NCBI GenBank assembly: GCA_945900965.1
Contig: CAMDKM010000001.1
Span: 124,001 to 188,000, forward strand
Origin: Bordetella parapertussis
GTDB lineage: Bacteria > Pseudomonadota > Gammaproteobacteria > Burkholderiales > JACQAP01
Reading direction: 5' to 3'
Length of the DNA stretch: 64,000 bases
Part shown: positions 1-9,454 of the stretch, one piece after another
Layout of the letters: the number at the start of each line of letters is the position of its first letter
How positions within the stretch are numbered: position 1 is the first letter of the stretch
Program-made: the position numbers and the translations under genes
Notes under the pieces: model-generated
Told to the model about the DNA's origin: nothing
The model's input: the letters and a program-made list of their open reading frames with translations, nothing else
Database searches by the model: none

Positions 1-834
1 CCGCTGCTGGATCGTCTGGGAGTAAGCCGCACCATGCATGACAAAGAGGGCAAAAAGACTCGCGCTTCTCGCAGTTTCGATCTCGGAAAGTCGAAGTACA
101 CGGCGCAGATTAACAACGATGCCGAGCCGCTGGCGGTCGAGCTGCAAAGCGCCCTGGCCCTCGATTCCGAAAACTTCCTGGCAAAAATAGAAGGCGAGCG
201 CGGCGCCGCGGGAATTTTGATCGAATATGGCGCGGGCAGCGCGATGGTCCTCAACGATCTGGAATGGATGTCGCGCGACGCCATCCGCGATTACCAGCAT
301 GCGGATTTCCTTTGGCAGCTTGCCCGGCCCGATCCACCCGCCTCGGAAGTCGTCGTTTTCAACAGTCCGCAGAGCCTGTCGCTTTTGCATTGGCTTCGCG
401 AACACGCCTGGATGGCCGTGGCCGGCACGGCACTCGCGCTTGCATTATGGCTGTGGCGTTCATTGCCGCGTCTCGGTCCGATCGCGCCCGACCCGCCGCG
501 CGCACGGCGCCGCCTTCTGGATCATCTGCGCGCCAGCGGACGTTTTCTCTGGGCCAATGGCGGCGCACAAACACTGCTCGATTCCGCCCGCGATGCCGCG
601 CTCAAACGGCTTGCCCGCATACACCTCGACTTGTCCAGCGTCGACCCTGCAGAGCATGAACGGCGCGTCTCGGAGCTCCTCGGCTTGGACGCCGCGCAAG
701 TCCGCGCCCTGCGCTCGCCGATGTCGGCGAAGAAGCCGGTGGAATTTCTGCGCCATATCGGGCTATATCAATCCGTGCACGACAAACTATCCGTCAAGAA
801 ACCCGCATCGCGGAACCACAAGAGGACCACATGA
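1..834 (+). CDS. DUF4350 domain membrane protein, 5'-truncated by the window edge
   Basis: The reading frame is open from base 1, so the true start lies upstream; the first internal ATG is at 34. The visible part carries a soluble segment, then one hydrophobic helix (about residues 125-145, followed by a Trp/Arg boundary) and a cytoplasmic tail rich in Arg and Leu. This arrangement matches the C-terminal half of DUF4350 proteins, which are typically encoded beside MoxR ATPases and DUF58 proteins. The stop overlaps the ATG of the MoxR gene by four bases (ATGA), indicating one operon and coupled translation. The biochemical role of DUF4350 is not established; a membrane partner of the MoxR ATPase is the likely role. 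Confidence 0.75.
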   Translation, partial: PLLDRLGVSRTMHDKEGKKTRASRSFDLGKSKYTAQINNDAEPLAVELQSALALDSENFLAKIEGERGAAGILIEYGAGSAMVLNDLEWMSRDAIRDYQHADFLWQLARPDPPASEVVVFNSPQSLSLLHWLREHAWMAVAGTALALALWLWRSLPRLGPIAPDPPRARRRLLDHLRASGRFLWANGGAQTLLDSARDAALKRLARIHLDLSSVDPAEHERRVSELLGLDAAQVRALRSPMSAKKPVEFLRHIGLYQSVHDKLSVKKPASRNHKRTT

Positions 835-1811
835 GCACAACCATCAGCGAAGAACAACTTCAGAAAGCGACGAACATCGCGAGCGCCATGCGTACCCAGA
901 TCGGGCGCGCCGTGGTTGGGCAGGCCGCCGTGGTGGAACAAGTGCTGGCCGCATTGTTCGCCGGGGGCCATGTACTGATCGAAGGCGTGCCCGGCCTGGG
1001 CAAAACATTGCTGGTGCGCGCGCTGGCGCGAACCTTCGGCGGACGCTTCGCGCGCATCCAGTTCACGCCGGACTTGATGCCCTCCGATGTGACCGGACAC
1101 ACCCTCTACGACCAGCGCACCGGCGAGTTCACCACCCGGCGCGGCCCGGTATTCACCAATCTCTTGCTGGCCGACGAAATCAATCGGGCGCCCGCGAAAA
1201 CCCAGGCCGCGCTGCTGGAAGTCATGCAGGAAGGGCAAGTCACCATCGAAGGCACCTCGCACACACTCGAACCGCCCTTCATGGTGCTGGCCACCCAGAA
1301 CCCGATTGAACAGGAAGGCACCTATGCGTTGCCGGAGGCTCAGTTGGATCGTTTCCTGCTGAAAGTTCGCATCGACTATCCGCCATTAGAAGAAGAAATC
1401 GCCATGGTCAGGCAGGTGGCGGGCAGCCAGATTGGCGAGAAACTCAATATCGAAGCGGTGACCACACTGATCCAACCCGAGCATGTGCTGGGCCTGCAAC
1501 GGCTCACGACGATGGTTCGGGTGGACGATAAAGTGCTCGACTATTTGGTGCGCATTGTGCGCGCCACCCGCACCTGGAATGGAGTTTCCGCCGGCGCCGG
1601 GCCGCGTGGCGGCATTGCTTTACTGCGTGCGGCGCGAGCCAAAGCCCTGATAGGTGGCAGGGATTTTGTCAGTCCCGATGATGTGAAACAAATCGCGGTC
1701 GCAGCCTTGCGCCATCGCGTCACCCCGGCCCCCGATATGGAAATCGAAGGCCAGACCAGCGATACATTGCTCGCCGGCCTGCTGGCGAAAGTGGAAGCAC
1801 CCAGGGCGTAG
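831..1811 (+). CDS. MoxR-family AAA+ ATPase
   Basis: This 326-residue cytoplasmic ATPase has a Walker A motif GVPGLGKT at about residues 52-59, a Walker B LLLADE at about 111-116 followed by INRAP, and the sensor-1-type segment LATQNPIEQEG. These and the length are typical of MoxR proteins, chaperone-like AAA+ ATPases that help assemble or activate von Willebrand factor A proteins and metal cofactor enzymes. It overlaps the upstream DUF4350 gene by ATGA and is followed by a DUF58 gene, the usual MoxR partner. The client is unknown; the vWA proteins at 26994-31475 are candidates by family logic. Confidence 0.93.
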   Translation: MSTTISEEQLQKATNIASAMRTQIGRAVVGQAAVVEQVLAALFAGGHVLIEGVPGLGKTLLVRALARTFGGRFARIQFTPDLMPSDVTGHTLYDQRTGEFTTRRGPVFTNLLLADEINRAPAKTQAALLEVMQEGQVTIEGTSHTLEPPFMVLATQNPIEQEGTYALPEAQLDRFLLKVRIDYPPLEEEIAMVRQVAGSQIGEKLNIEAVTTLIQPEHVLGLQRLTTMVRVDDKVLDYLVRIVRATRTWNGVSAGAGPRGGIALLRAARAKALIGGRDFVSPDDVKQIAVAALRHRVTPAPDMEIEGQTSDTLLAGLLAKVEAPRA

Positions 1812-2039
1812 GTGATGAACGGTGAACGGTGAACGGTGAACGGTGAACGGCAAAATGAAAATCGAAAAAACCGCAATGTGCAACTTTCTTGGTTCACGAA
1901 GGACGAATCGGGGATCACTTGTGGCCCGGTTATCCACCGTTCACCGATCGCTATTCACCGATCCCCGTTTACCGTTCACCGTTCACCGCTTTTACCCCTC
2001 ACCCCTCACCCCTCACACCTCGCGCATTTCACGCCGCCA
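1812..2039. repeat. Intergenic heptamer repeat element H1
   Basis: The 228-base gap between the MoxR and DUF58 genes holds four tandem GGTGAAC units (about 1821-1849), then the complementary orientation: scattered GTTCACC copies (about 1935-1990) and CCCCTCA heptamers (about 1996-2025). The two halves can pair as an imperfect long hairpin. An open frame runs from 1836 through this gap into DUF58, but its product here is only a repeat-encoded low-complexity peptide, so it was not taken as coding. Confidence 0.75.
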
Positions 2040-3347
2040 ATGCTGATTCCATCTGCACGCTTGCTCCAACTTGCCAGCGCGCTCGCGGTTGGCGGCCTTG
2101 CCGCCTCGCTCTGGACGCTCGGCATTCCCGCTTGGATTGTCGCGGCGCTGCTCGTTGTCGCCCTCGCACTGCTTGACGCGGTGCTGGCGCTACGCCAGCC
2201 GACTCCGGCAGTACAGCGCCTCGCCCCTGGATCGCTACCACTCGGCGTCGCTCATGAAATCGCGCTGCGGTTGGCACATGGCGATAGTCGTGCGCTGAGA
2301 GTGGCGATCCACGATCACACTCCGGCGCATTGCGAAGTCACCGGGCTGCCGCAAGTTGCGGTCATTCCCGCCAAAGGCTGGGCGGAAATACGCTATCGCG
2401 TCAAACCCGTTCAGCGTGGCGACGCGCAATTCGGCCGCACGGAACTGCGTATCGATTCCCCGCTTCGGCTATGGCAAACCAGCCAGTATGCCGGAGAAAC
2501 GCAACTTGTCCGCGTCTATCCGAATTTTGCGGAATTGACCACTTTCGCCCTGCTTGCCACCGACCACCGGCTGTCCCAGATCGGCATGTTGCAGCGTCGC
2601 CAGCGCGGGGAAGGGTTGGACTTCCATCAATTGCGCGAATACCGCGAAGGCGATTCGCAAAGGCAGATCGACTGGAAAGCCAGCGCACGCATGCAAAGGC
2701 TGATCTCCCGCCAATATCAAGAAGAGCGCGACCAGCAGGTGGTGCTGATGCTGGACTGCGGGCGCCGGATGTCAGCGCGCGATGATGCACTCTCGCATTT
2801 CGACCACGCGGTCAACGCGGCCCTGCTACTCGCCTACGTCGGCCTTCGGCAGGGCGACGCGGTAGGGCTCGTCACCCTGTCGGGCGCTTCGCGCTGGATG
2901 GCTCCGCGCAAGGCGCGCTCCACCATCAACGTACTGCTTAATGGCGTCTACGACCTGCATCCCACTTTAGCGGCAACGGACTACCACCGGGCCGCCGTGG
3001 ACTTGATGAAAAAATTACGCAAGCGAGCCTTGGTGGTATTGCTGTCGAACTTGCGCGACGAAGACGACGATACCCTGGCGCCCGCCCTGCGCCTTCTACA
3101 AACCCGGCATCTGGTGTTATTCGCTTCGCTGCGCGAAAGCATTCTTGGCCGGGCGCTTTCCACACGCGTCGATACCTTCGACCGCGCCCTCACCCACGCC
3201 GCCACCGCCGACTACTTGCGCAGCCGCGATCGGATTTTCCGCAGGCTGGAGCGCGGTGGCGCGGTCTGCGTGGACACCGAGCCCGAGAAACTTCCAATGG
3301 CACTTGTGAATCGGTATCTGGATATCAAGCGGAGCGGAAGACTGTAA
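2040..3347 (+). CDS. DUF58 domain protein
   Basis: This 435-residue protein starts with two hydrophobic helices (about residues 10-50). A DUF58 core follows with the signature GEGLDFHQLREYREGD, then RQIDWKASAR near the middle, and a vWA-like tail containing VVLMLDCGRRM. DUF58 proteins are membrane-anchored, vWA-related partners of MoxR ATPases. The start at 2040 (MLIPSARLLQ) was chosen because the in-frame extension back to 1836 is repeat-encoded. The gene is co-directional with MoxR but separated from it by the H1 repeat element, which probably arrived inside an operon. The exact substrate or client of this pair is unknown. Confidence 0.88.
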   Translation: MLIPSARLLQLASALAVGGLAASLWTLGIPAWIVAALLVVALALLDAVLALRQPTPAVQRLAPGSLPLGVAHEIALRLAHGDSRALRVAIHDHTPAHCEVTGLPQVAVIPAKGWAEIRYRVKPVQRGDAQFGRTELRIDSPLRLWQTSQYAGETQLVRVYPNFAELTTFALLATDHRLSQIGMLQRRQRGEGLDFHQLREYREGDSQRQIDWKASARMQRLISRQYQEERDQQVVLMLDCGRRMSARDDALSHFDHAVNAALLLAYVGLRQGDAVGLVTLSGASRWMAPRKARSTINVLLNGVYDLHPTLAATDYHRAAVDLMKKLRKRALVVLLSNLRDEDDDTLAPALRLLQTRHLVLFASLRESILGRALSTRVDTFDRALTHAATADYLRSRDRIFRRLERGGAVCVDTEPEKLPMALVNRYLDIKRSGRL

Positions 3348-3457
3348 GAAAACCCCGGTGAGGGGTGAGGGGAAAGGGGTAAAACAAGAGAGGCAATCCC
3401 TGTATCATCTACGCGCTGAAGCAGACATCAACCTGCAGCAAGAATCGTCGGGAATCG

Positions 3458-4246
3458 ATGATGGGCGTGAGAATGCCGAAATTCGTTCTGACAGCAACGC
3501 TTGTTGCCGCAAGTCATTGCGCCTTGGCGCAGATCGAGCAAGGCGACCTGCTGTCTACAAGGGGTGGCTGGCAAATAGGCGGACAGATATCAACTTATCA
3601 TTATGAGGAGCCGAACTTCGCGCTTCTTGAAGGTGAGCGAACAGGCGCCATCGGAGCCTATACTCACCTTGAACCGGATCGTTTTTTCACTCGACTGGAA
3701 GGCCGCGTTTCCTATGGGCTGCTGAGATACGAGGGATCGGGCGTCCAGGAAGACAACCCCGACTTGATTATCGAAATACGAGCCCTTGTCGGCAAGGACC
3801 TCCCGGTCGGCAACAATCTGACATTTTCTTCCTATCTCGGCCTCGGCTATCGCTACCTCTACTCGGATATTCGTGGCTACTCCTCGACTGGCGCGGTTGG
3901 GTACCAGAGATTTTCGCAGTACTTTTATGTCCCACTGGGTACAACGCTACGGATGAAACTGGGCGAGCGGAGTGTGTTCGCGCCTACAGTTGAATTTGAC
4001 GCTTTCCTCGCCGGAAGTCAGTACTCGCAGTTGAGCGATACCGGCATTCCCGGCTACTCCGACGCATCGAACAGCCAGGATTCTGGGTATGGCTATCGGG
4101 TGTATCTCATGGTAGAGACCGGCAAGTGGTCATTCGGCCCCTGGCTCCATTACTGGAATATCGGAATTTCCGATCTCACGCCGCAAGGTTACGAACCGGC
4201 AAACTGGACTCGCGAGTATGGTTTGGAACTACGGCGCCGGTTCTAA
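3458..4246 (+). CDS. Putative outer-membrane beta-barrel protein
   Basis: The 262-residue product begins with a signal peptide (about residues 1-24, cleavage after CALA-Q). The mature part is rich in alternating aromatic/polar strands with repeated Tyr, Gly and Phe, and it ends in Phe after Arg-Arg-Arg, as expected of proteins inserted by the BAM complex. No named family was recognised. ATG triplets at 3458 and 3461 and the methionine at 3473 are all possible starts; the signal peptide is complete from any of them. It stands alone between repeat-containing gaps. A structural or porin-like role in the outer membrane is inference from these features only. Confidence 0.7.
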   Translation: MMGVRMPKFVLTATLVAASHCALAQIEQGDLLSTRGGWQIGGQISTYHYEEPNFALLEGERTGAIGAYTHLEPDRFFTRLEGRVSYGLLRYEGSGVQEDNPDLIIEIRALVGKDLPVGNNLTFSSYLGLGYRYLYSDIRGYSSTGAVGYQRFSQYFYVPLGTTLRMKLGERSVFAPTVEFDAFLAGSQYSQLSDTGIPGYSDASNSQDSGYGYRVYLMVETGKWSFGPWLHYWNIGISDLTPQGYEPANWTREYGLELRRRF

Positions 4247-4249
4247 AAA

Positions 4250-4412
4250 AAGCGGTGACGGGTGACAGGTGACGAGTTGCAAAGTTCTGGTGAGGCGTGA
4301 GGGGTGAGGAGTAAGGAGTGAATCCCCCTTCACCCTTCACCCTTCACCCTTCACCCTTCACCCTTCACCCTTCACCCTTCACCGTTCCCCTGTAACTCGT
4401 CACCCGTCCCTC
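4250..4412. repeat. Intergenic heptamer repeat element H2 (TTCACCC array)
   Basis: Directly after the barrel gene come GGTGACG-type heptamers (4254-4276) and GAGGGGT-type units. Then follow seven exact TTCACCC units plus one variant (4329-4384). The closing segment TGTAACTCGTCACC (4391-4404) is complementary, 13 of 14 bases, to 4268-4281. The element lies between two convergent genes. Confidence 0.85.
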
Positions 4413-4432
4413 GCGCCTCGTCCCTGCCGCAT

Positions 4433-5230
4433 TCAGCGGCCACCAAACCGCGGCACCCTTTTCTCCTTAAAACTGCGCAAGCCTTCCTGAAAATCCTCCG
4501 AGGCAAGGAGTCTTGTCTGGGTCGCACCGAACAATGCCGAGGCAGCAGTCGGACCGTTGTTCACCGCGACGCGTGCGTTTTGAATGGTCGCACTGACTGC
4601 AAGCGGGGCCATATCGGCGATTTCTCGGGCAAGTTCCATGGCACGCTCAAATTGCCGGCCCGGCTCAACAACTTCCTGAATAAAGCCCAATCGCAGCGCG
4701 GTGGGCGCATCGAATTCGGCGCCGGTCAGGAGGTAACGCATGGCATTGCCCCAGCCCGCGCGCTCTACCAGCCGGATCGTTGCACCACCGGTGGGCATCA
4801 AGCCGCGTTTGACTTCCAGTTGCGAAAAACGCGTATCCGATGACGCCACCACGATATCCGCGGCCAGCATCAATTCGATACCCAGCGTGAAACAGATGCC
4901 CTGCACCGCAACCACCACCGGCTTGCTGCGAAACGGTGCACGCGAGCCAAAGGGATCGATCTCGCCCTCTTCCGCCAACAGGGTATTTCCACCCAGGTGA
5001 GGAGCCATCTTTGGCAGATCCAGTCCGGAAGTGAAATTCTTCCCTTCCGCATACACCAGCGCGCAGCGTGCTTGGGTGCTGAGCTCGTAGTCGGTATAGG
5101 CCCGCGCCAATCCGCGCATCATCACCGGGGTGAAGCCGTTGAGTTTTGCCGGCCGGTCGATGCCGATCAAGAAAATATCGCCCCGCAATTCCGCTCGAAT
5201 CTGTCCGTCAGAGAGGTCGTTGATACTCAT
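4433..5230 (-). CDS. Crotonase / enoyl-CoA hydratase family protein
   Basis: This 265-residue protein shows the crotonase fold signature: an oxyanion-hole segment GKNFTSGLDL (about residues 63-72), the GIELMLAAD helix and the QLEVKRGLMPTGGATIRL segment. The two glutamates used by enoyl-CoA hydratases are both present (about E119 and E139), so hydration of an enoyl-CoA is plausible. The superfamily is functionally broad, and an isomerase or hydrolase cannot be excluded. It is a single gene with its own upstream region, which carries a palindrome at 5292-5312. The acyl-CoA synthetase at 7504-9069 may serve the same fatty or aromatic acid route. Confidence 0.88.
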   Translation of the reverse strand: MSINDLSDGQIRAELRGDIFLIGIDRPAKLNGFTPVMMRGLARAYTDYELSTQARCALVYAEGKNFTSGLDLPKMAPHLGGNTLLAEEGEIDPFGSRAPFRSKPVVVAVQGICFTLGIELMLAADIVVASSDTRFSQLEVKRGLMPTGGATIRLVERAGWGNAMRYLLTGAEFDAPTALRLGFIQEVVEPGRQFERAMELAREIADMAPLAVSATIQNARVAVNNGPTAASALFGATQTRLLASEDFQEGLRSFKEKRVPRFGGR

Positions 5231-5291
5231 GTCCGCACACTTTTCCCTTTCACTTGTCCTTGCACATTTATCGACTTCGGGCTAATGATGT

Positions 5292-5312
5292 CTAATCGTA
5301 AAATACGACTGT
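5292..5312. promoter_or_regulatory. Operator-like palindrome upstream of the crotonase gene
   Basis: The AT-rich sequence contains TCGTA-AAA-TACGA as a perfect inverted repeat. It lies about 65-80 bases upstream of the crotonase start on the opposite strand, where a repressor site would be expected. In an 8-5-8 register it shares 12 of 16 arm positions with the palindrome at 35876-35896 upstream of the NrtR-like gene. The bound regulator is unknown. Confidence 0.4.
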
Positions 5313-5437
5313 AGTGACGCGCCAGACGTAAATCTTGGGATGATTCGCCGCGTGGATATTGCCTTTTGCTTCGCCACCCGGAATGCTCTGGGCTCCTTCC
5401 GGACTACGGTTCCGATGAACTACCCGGCTGACCCAAA

Positions 5438-6208
5438 TCATGGTTTACCTATTGCGTCGACCAACACCGAGAGATTCTGCGGAACCACACGTATGAGTCC
5501 GCGGCGCGGACTGTCGATGTCCGCGATAAGATAAAGAGAGATGGCGATCACAAGGGGAAAAACCATCAGGCGCAGGATGCTCCGCGATTTGACACTGCGT
5601 ATATTGAAACCCACCAAAAGGTTGCACGCGGCGGCAATCACAAGCATCAGCACCCAGGCCTCGGCTGGAATTCGGTTCCACCAAGCCGCCTGCACGAATC
5701 CTTGCGCGTTGATGACATCGTTCATGCCGGATACGGCCAGCGCGACGATCGGCGTCGGTTGTGCCGCGGCCGAATCCACGGTCGCAGCCCATAGCTGGCC
5801 TTGCAAGGCCACGGTGCGCTGGTTGATCTCCTGAAGTTGTTGCCTGTCACTTGCCAAGTAGAACAGAATTCGCTCCCTGGCATAGGCTCGCAGTAGCGCA
5901 CGCACTTTTTCGGCATTGGGGGTGGCCAGCAAATCCGCCCGGAAATATTCGGTACCGATGGCATTGGCTTCCGCCTCTTCGAGATTTTTGCGCTGGTCAT
6001 ACCGATTGATGGCCATGGAAAAGCTAAACCCGATCAGGAGGGCGAGCAAGGTAGGGGTTGCACCCAAAATGACGCCAAAATCCTCCCGTTCGTCTTGCTG
6101 TAGGCCCCACCGCCTTCGAAGAATGCCCGCCCCGAACCATGCCGAAGCCCATAACGTGGCGAATGAGATGGCAAAGACGCTCAGCGGACTGTGAAAAACA
6201 TTGATCAT
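5438..6208 (-). CDS. Bestrophin-like (DUF4239) membrane protein
   Basis: The protein of about 256 residues has two N-terminal transmembrane helices, a charged helical middle region containing NRYDQRKNLEEAEANAIGTEY, and two C-terminal helices. This layout is seen in DUF4239 proteins, which are distantly related to bestrophin channels. The start at 6208 was chosen because GGAGG (6217-6221) lies 8 bases upstream of it; an ATG two codons earlier would be only 2 bases from that site. It is divergent from nhaA, with under 90 bases between the starts. Ion transport across the inner membrane is a family-level guess. Confidence 0.72.
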   Translation of the reverse strand: MINVFHSPLSVFAISFATLWASAWFGAGILRRRWGLQQDEREDFGVILGATPTLLALLIGFSFSMAINRYDQRKNLEEAEANAIGTEYFRADLLATPNAEKVRALLRAYARERILFYLASDRQQLQEINQRTVALQGQLWAATVDSAAAQPTPIVALAVSGMNDVINAQGFVQAAWWNRIPAEAWVLMLVIAAACNLLVGFNIRSVKSRSILRLMVFPLVIAISLYLIADIDSPRRGLIRVVPQNLSVLVDAIGKP

Positions 6209-6296
6209 GCGCATTGCCTCCGACTGTAAATCAAACTTCGGTTGCAGCGATAATATATGAACTGCCTCACCAGAAAGTAAAGACACAATTCACGCG

Positions 6297-7484
6297 ATGA
6301 AACCATTGACCGGCGCAATCCGGGAATTCTTCCGTCTCGAATCCGCCAGCGGCGTCCTTCTGCTGGCTGCGGCGTTGATCGCACTGGTGCTGGTCAATTC
6401 CCCTGCCGCGCCGTATTACGACCTTTTTCTGGACACGCCTGTCGAAGTGCGCGCAGGCTCGTTTCTGATAGCCAAGCCGCTGCTGCTTTGGATCAATGAC
6501 GGCCTGATGGCCGTGTTTTTCTTTCTCGTTGGACTGGAGCTCAAGCGCGAGTTCCTGGAGGGTGAACTTTCCGAACTCTCTCAAATAATGCTGCCGGCCC
6601 TTGCCGCGCTGGGTGGTATGGCGCTACCGGCGTTGATCTATTGGCTGCTCAATCGTGACGATCCGGTGGCGCTGCAAGGCTGGGCGATTCCCGCCGCCAC
6701 CGACATCGCTTTTGCGATGGGCGTGCTGGCACTGCTCGGCAAGCGCGTCCCGGCCTCACTCAAGGTGTTTCTCCTCACGCTGGCAATCCTCGACGATCTT
6801 GGCGCAATTGTAGTCATCGCGTTGTTCTACACCAGCAAGCTTTCCGTTCTCGCGTTTACGGTCGCCGCCGCTGCGTTGGGCGCCCTTGCGCTGCTCAACC
6901 GCAGAGGCGTCACCGCCGTGCCGGCGTACTTGTTTATCGGTTTGGTTCTCTGGGCCGCCGTGCTGAAGTCGGGTGTTCATGCAACGCTCGCCGGTGTTGC
7001 GCTGGCGTTTTTTATTCCCATGCGGGGCGCGCAACCCGAATCTGCATCGCCGCTACGTCAATTGGAGCACGATCTGCATCCCGTCGTGGCATACGCTATT
7101 CTCCCGCTGTTCGCATTCGCCAACGCCGGCGTATCGCTCGAAGGCGTGACACTCACAACGCTTGCGCAACCGGTACCACTCGGTATCGCGCTGGGACTGC
7201 TGCTCGGCAAAACCCTGGGCGTGTTCGGCACAGTGGTGCTAGCGGTAAAATTGGGACTTGCGCGCATGCCGGAAGGCGCAGGCTGGATGTCGATGCTGGG
7301 CAACGCTGTGCTCTGCGGCATCGGCTTCACCATGAGCCTGTTCATCGCATCACTCGCCTTCGAAGGCGCCCCGGCCGCATTTGCCACGCAGTCTCGTCTG
7401 GGAATTCTGTGCGGCTCATTGTTCGCTGGCGTGGTGGGGTACGCAATCCTGCGTTTCGCGCTTCGGTCTCGGGTGGACCAATAA
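6297..7484 (+). CDS. nhaA: Na+/H+ antiporter NhaA
   Basis: The 395-residue length and sequence match NhaA, the inner-membrane antiporter that exports Na+ or Li+ in exchange for protons. Recognisable elements are the [15 protein letters not shown] segment with the conserved aspartate, the [16 protein letters not shown] segment carrying the paired transport aspartates, and about twelve hydrophobic helices. The N-terminus ([20 protein letters not shown]) is also typical. It is divergent from the bestrophin-like gene and convergent with the acyl-CoA synthetase. A decayed gene for an NhaR-like activator lies 5 kb away at 12235-13136, so NhaR-type control by that copy is probably lost. Confidence 0.97.
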   Translation: MKPLTGAIREFFRLESASGVLLLAAALIALVLVNSPAAPYYDLFLDTPVEVRAGSFLIAKPLLLWINDGLMAVFFFLVGLELKREFLEGELSELSQIMLPALAALGGMALPALIYWLLNRDDPVALQGWAIPAATDIAFAMGVLALLGKRVPASLKVFLLTLAILDDLGAIVVIALFYTSKLSVLAFTVAAAALGALALLNRRGVTAVPAYLFIGLVLWAAVLKSGVHATLAGVALAFFIPMRGAQPESASPLRQLEHDLHPVVAYAILPLFAFANAGVSLEGVTLTTLAQPVPLGIALGLLLGKTLGVFGTVVLAVKLGLARMPEGAGWMSMLGNAVLCGIGFTMSLFIASLAFEGAPAAFATQSRLGILCGSLFAGVVGYAILRFALRSRVDQ

Positions 7485-7503
7485 AAAAGCATTGTCTCTG
7501 GCC

Positions 7504-9069
7504 TCATTCAGATGCCCTGGCCGTCCAGCGATTACGCAATTCCCGCTTGAGCACTTTGCCGATGGCGTTGCGCGGCAGGGCCTCGGTGAATTCGACCGCG
7601 GCGAGGCGTTGGGTTTTCCCCAATTTCTGGTTGGCCCAAGCCCTCAAATCCTCTGTCGAAAAAGTGACGCCTGGACGGCGGATCACGAAAGCCACCGGCG
7701 TTTCGCCCCAGCGCTCCGATGGCATACCCACCACGGCGGCGTCCACGACGTCCGGATGGGTGCGAAGCACCGCTTCGATGTCGCTCGGATACACGTTGAA
7801 GCCACCGGTGATAATCATGTCCTTGCGGCGGTCCATCAAAATCAGAAAACCGTCTTCGTCGAAACGGCCGATATCGCCGGTTCGGATAAAGCGTTTTCCG
7901 CTCGCGTCGAACCACTCCGCTTGAGAGCTCAACTCCGACCGGTTGTGATAGCCATTCATCATGCTCGCCGAATGCCCGACAATTTCGCCGGATTCGCCCT
8001 TGGGCAGTTCGTTGCACTGTTCGTCAATCACCCGCATGTCGTGCCCTGGTGCCGGCTTGCCGACGGTGTGCAGCTTGTCCGGAAAGAGATGCGCCTCCAG
8101 CACGCAGGTTCCGCCGCCTTCCGTCATGCCGTAATACTCGATCAAGGTTCCGGGCCATCGCTTCAGTACGTCGGCCTTCAATGCGGCGGAGAAAGCTGAG
8201 CTGGTGCAAAACTTGGCACGAAAAGTGGAAAGATCGTACTGCCCGAATTCGGGCAAAGCCATGATGCGCTGGTATTGCACCGGTACCAGCATGGCATGAG
8301 TAACGCGATGCTCCTGTGCCAGGGCAAGAAAACCCAGCGCATTGAACGTCGGCATCAACAGGCAGCATCCGCCCAGCGCGAGCGTGGGTAGCAGGCTGAC
8401 CAGCGTGGTATTTGAATAGAGCGGCGTGGATACCAGAGTGATGGCATCCGGCGTATAGCCGTATGCGCCAGCGCGTTGCCACTGCACCCAGCGCATCGAA
8501 TGCGGCTGAACGATGCCCTTCGGCGTGCCGGTGGTGCCCGAAGAGTAGATGAGGTTGAAGGCCGCCTCCGGCTTGACACCAGTTTCCACCGGCCGGATGC
8601 CCCCGCCCACCAGCCATGACTCTAGTGCCGTATCCGAGTTGGAGCCATCCAGCATGATCTTCGTAGCGGCGATCCGCTTTCCCGACGGAGCCAGCGCCTT
8701 GGCTGACGACGCATCGAGAAACAGCAGCCTGGCCTGCGCATCGGCAATCATAGAGGCAAGACTCTCCGGTGTGGACGAAGGCGCCAGCGGCGCCACCGCC
8801 ACTCCCGCGCGCAACGCCCCGAGAAATACCGCGACGTATTCCATGGACGCGCCCGCGCAAATCGCGATGACCTCCCCGGAACCCACCTCGTCGCGCCGCA
8901 GTGATGTAGCGATGCGATCCATCATCGCGTCGAGCGTTGCATAGTCAACGCGCCGCTCGCCCTGCTTCATAGCAAGCCGCCGCGGACCGCGCCGTGCATG
9001 CAGACGGATCAGCGCGGAGAGCGTTCCGAAGGGGCGCGCAATGATTTCGTCAATTGTTGTCGCAGTCAT
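7504..9069 (-). CDS. Class I acyl-CoA synthetase (AMP-binding)
   Basis: This 521-residue ANL-superfamily enzyme would activate a carboxylic acid with ATP and CoA via an acyl-adenylate. The P-loop motif LIYSSGTTGTPKG is at about residues 173-185, followed by YYGMTEGGG and the hinge region with RTGDIGRFDEDGF and RRKDMIITGGFNVYP. The catalytic C-terminal lysine lies in RNAIGKVLK (about 500-508). All core motifs are intact. Substrate specificity cannot be read; medium-chain or aromatic acids are possible. It converges on nhaA with 19 bases between the genes. No strong ribosome binding site is seen upstream of the ATG. Confidence 0.92.
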   Translation of the reverse strand: MTATTIDEIIARPFGTLSALIRLHARRGPRRLAMKQGERRVDYATLDAMMDRIATSLRRDEVGSGEVIAICAGASMEYVAVFLGALRAGVAVAPLAPSSTPESLASMIADAQARLLFLDASSAKALAPSGKRIAATKIMLDGSNSDTALESWLVGGGIRPVETGVKPEAAFNLIYSSGTTGTPKGIVQPHSMRWVQWQRAGAYGYTPDAITLVSTPLYSNTTLVSLLPTLALGGCCLLMPTFNALGFLALAQEHRVTHAMLVPVQYQRIMALPEFGQYDLSTFRAKFCTSSAFSAALKADVLKRWPGTLIEYYGMTEGGGTCVLEAHLFPDKLHTVGKPAPGHDMRVIDEQCNELPKGESGEIVGHSASMMNGYHNRSELSSQAEWFDASGKRFIRTGDIGRFDEDGFLILMDRRKDMIITGGFNVYPSDIEAVLRTHPDVVDAAVVGMPSERWGETPVAFVIRRPGVTFSTEDLRAWANQKLGKTQRLAAVEFTEALPRNAIGKVLKRELRNRWTARASE

Positions 9070-9092
9070 GGTTCAGTACATTCCAGGTCAAC

Positions 9093-9278
9093 TCTCTCAC
9101 CGCTGAGGACGCAGAGGACGCGAAGGAAAAACAGAGTGAACTGATATTCGTGGTGGTGTAATGTACCTGGCAGCAATGATGGAGATTTTTCCATCGTCCA
9201 TGGATGATAAGGGAAACTCAAAACATTACTCCGGATTTTTTCCTCCGCGTCCTTTGTGTCCTCCGCGGTTAGCGCTTT
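9093..9278. repeat. Inverted 9-mer repeat element (GAGGACGC type), copy 1
   Basis: The left arm (9093-9132) reads CACCGCTGAGGAC followed by further GAGGACGCn units. The right arm (9234-9278) carries the same units in reverse complement (TCCTCCGCGT, CCTCCGCGG). About 100 bases lie between them. The same design recurs at 43276-43475 and 49505-49752. The rest of 9279-9373 shows nothing I can identify. Confidence 0.75.
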
Positions 9279-9373
9279 GTATGCCGGATATTCAGATTCC
9301 GGAAATCCCCCCATTTACTGACTATACCCCACCGCCTGCACTGCCGCCGTTAAGGACGCCTCTGGCGCCCAGT

Positions 9374-9454
9374 CAACATCGGATTCGCCGCCACCAGCCC
9401 GATATCCGGCCCGCCACCGGTAATCATCGCCACCTTGCTATTTAGTTTCCCATG
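9374..9454 (-). pseudogene. Remnant of a short-chain dehydrogenase N-terminus
   Basis: About 27 codons read HGKLNSKVAMITGGGPDIGL and end in VAANPML. This matches the start of classical SDR proteins, including the TGGGxxIG cofactor loop. The frame has no plausible start and the rest of the roughly 250-residue family is missing, so it is a fossil. The call rests on one short motif. The sequence 9455-9651 shows nothing I can support. Confidence 0.5.

Noticed and set aside
1836-2039. N-terminal extension of the DUF58 protein
   Set aside because: The extra 68 codons encode only the heptamer repeat (His-Arg-Ser-Pro-Phe type peptides), unlike any DUF58 protein.
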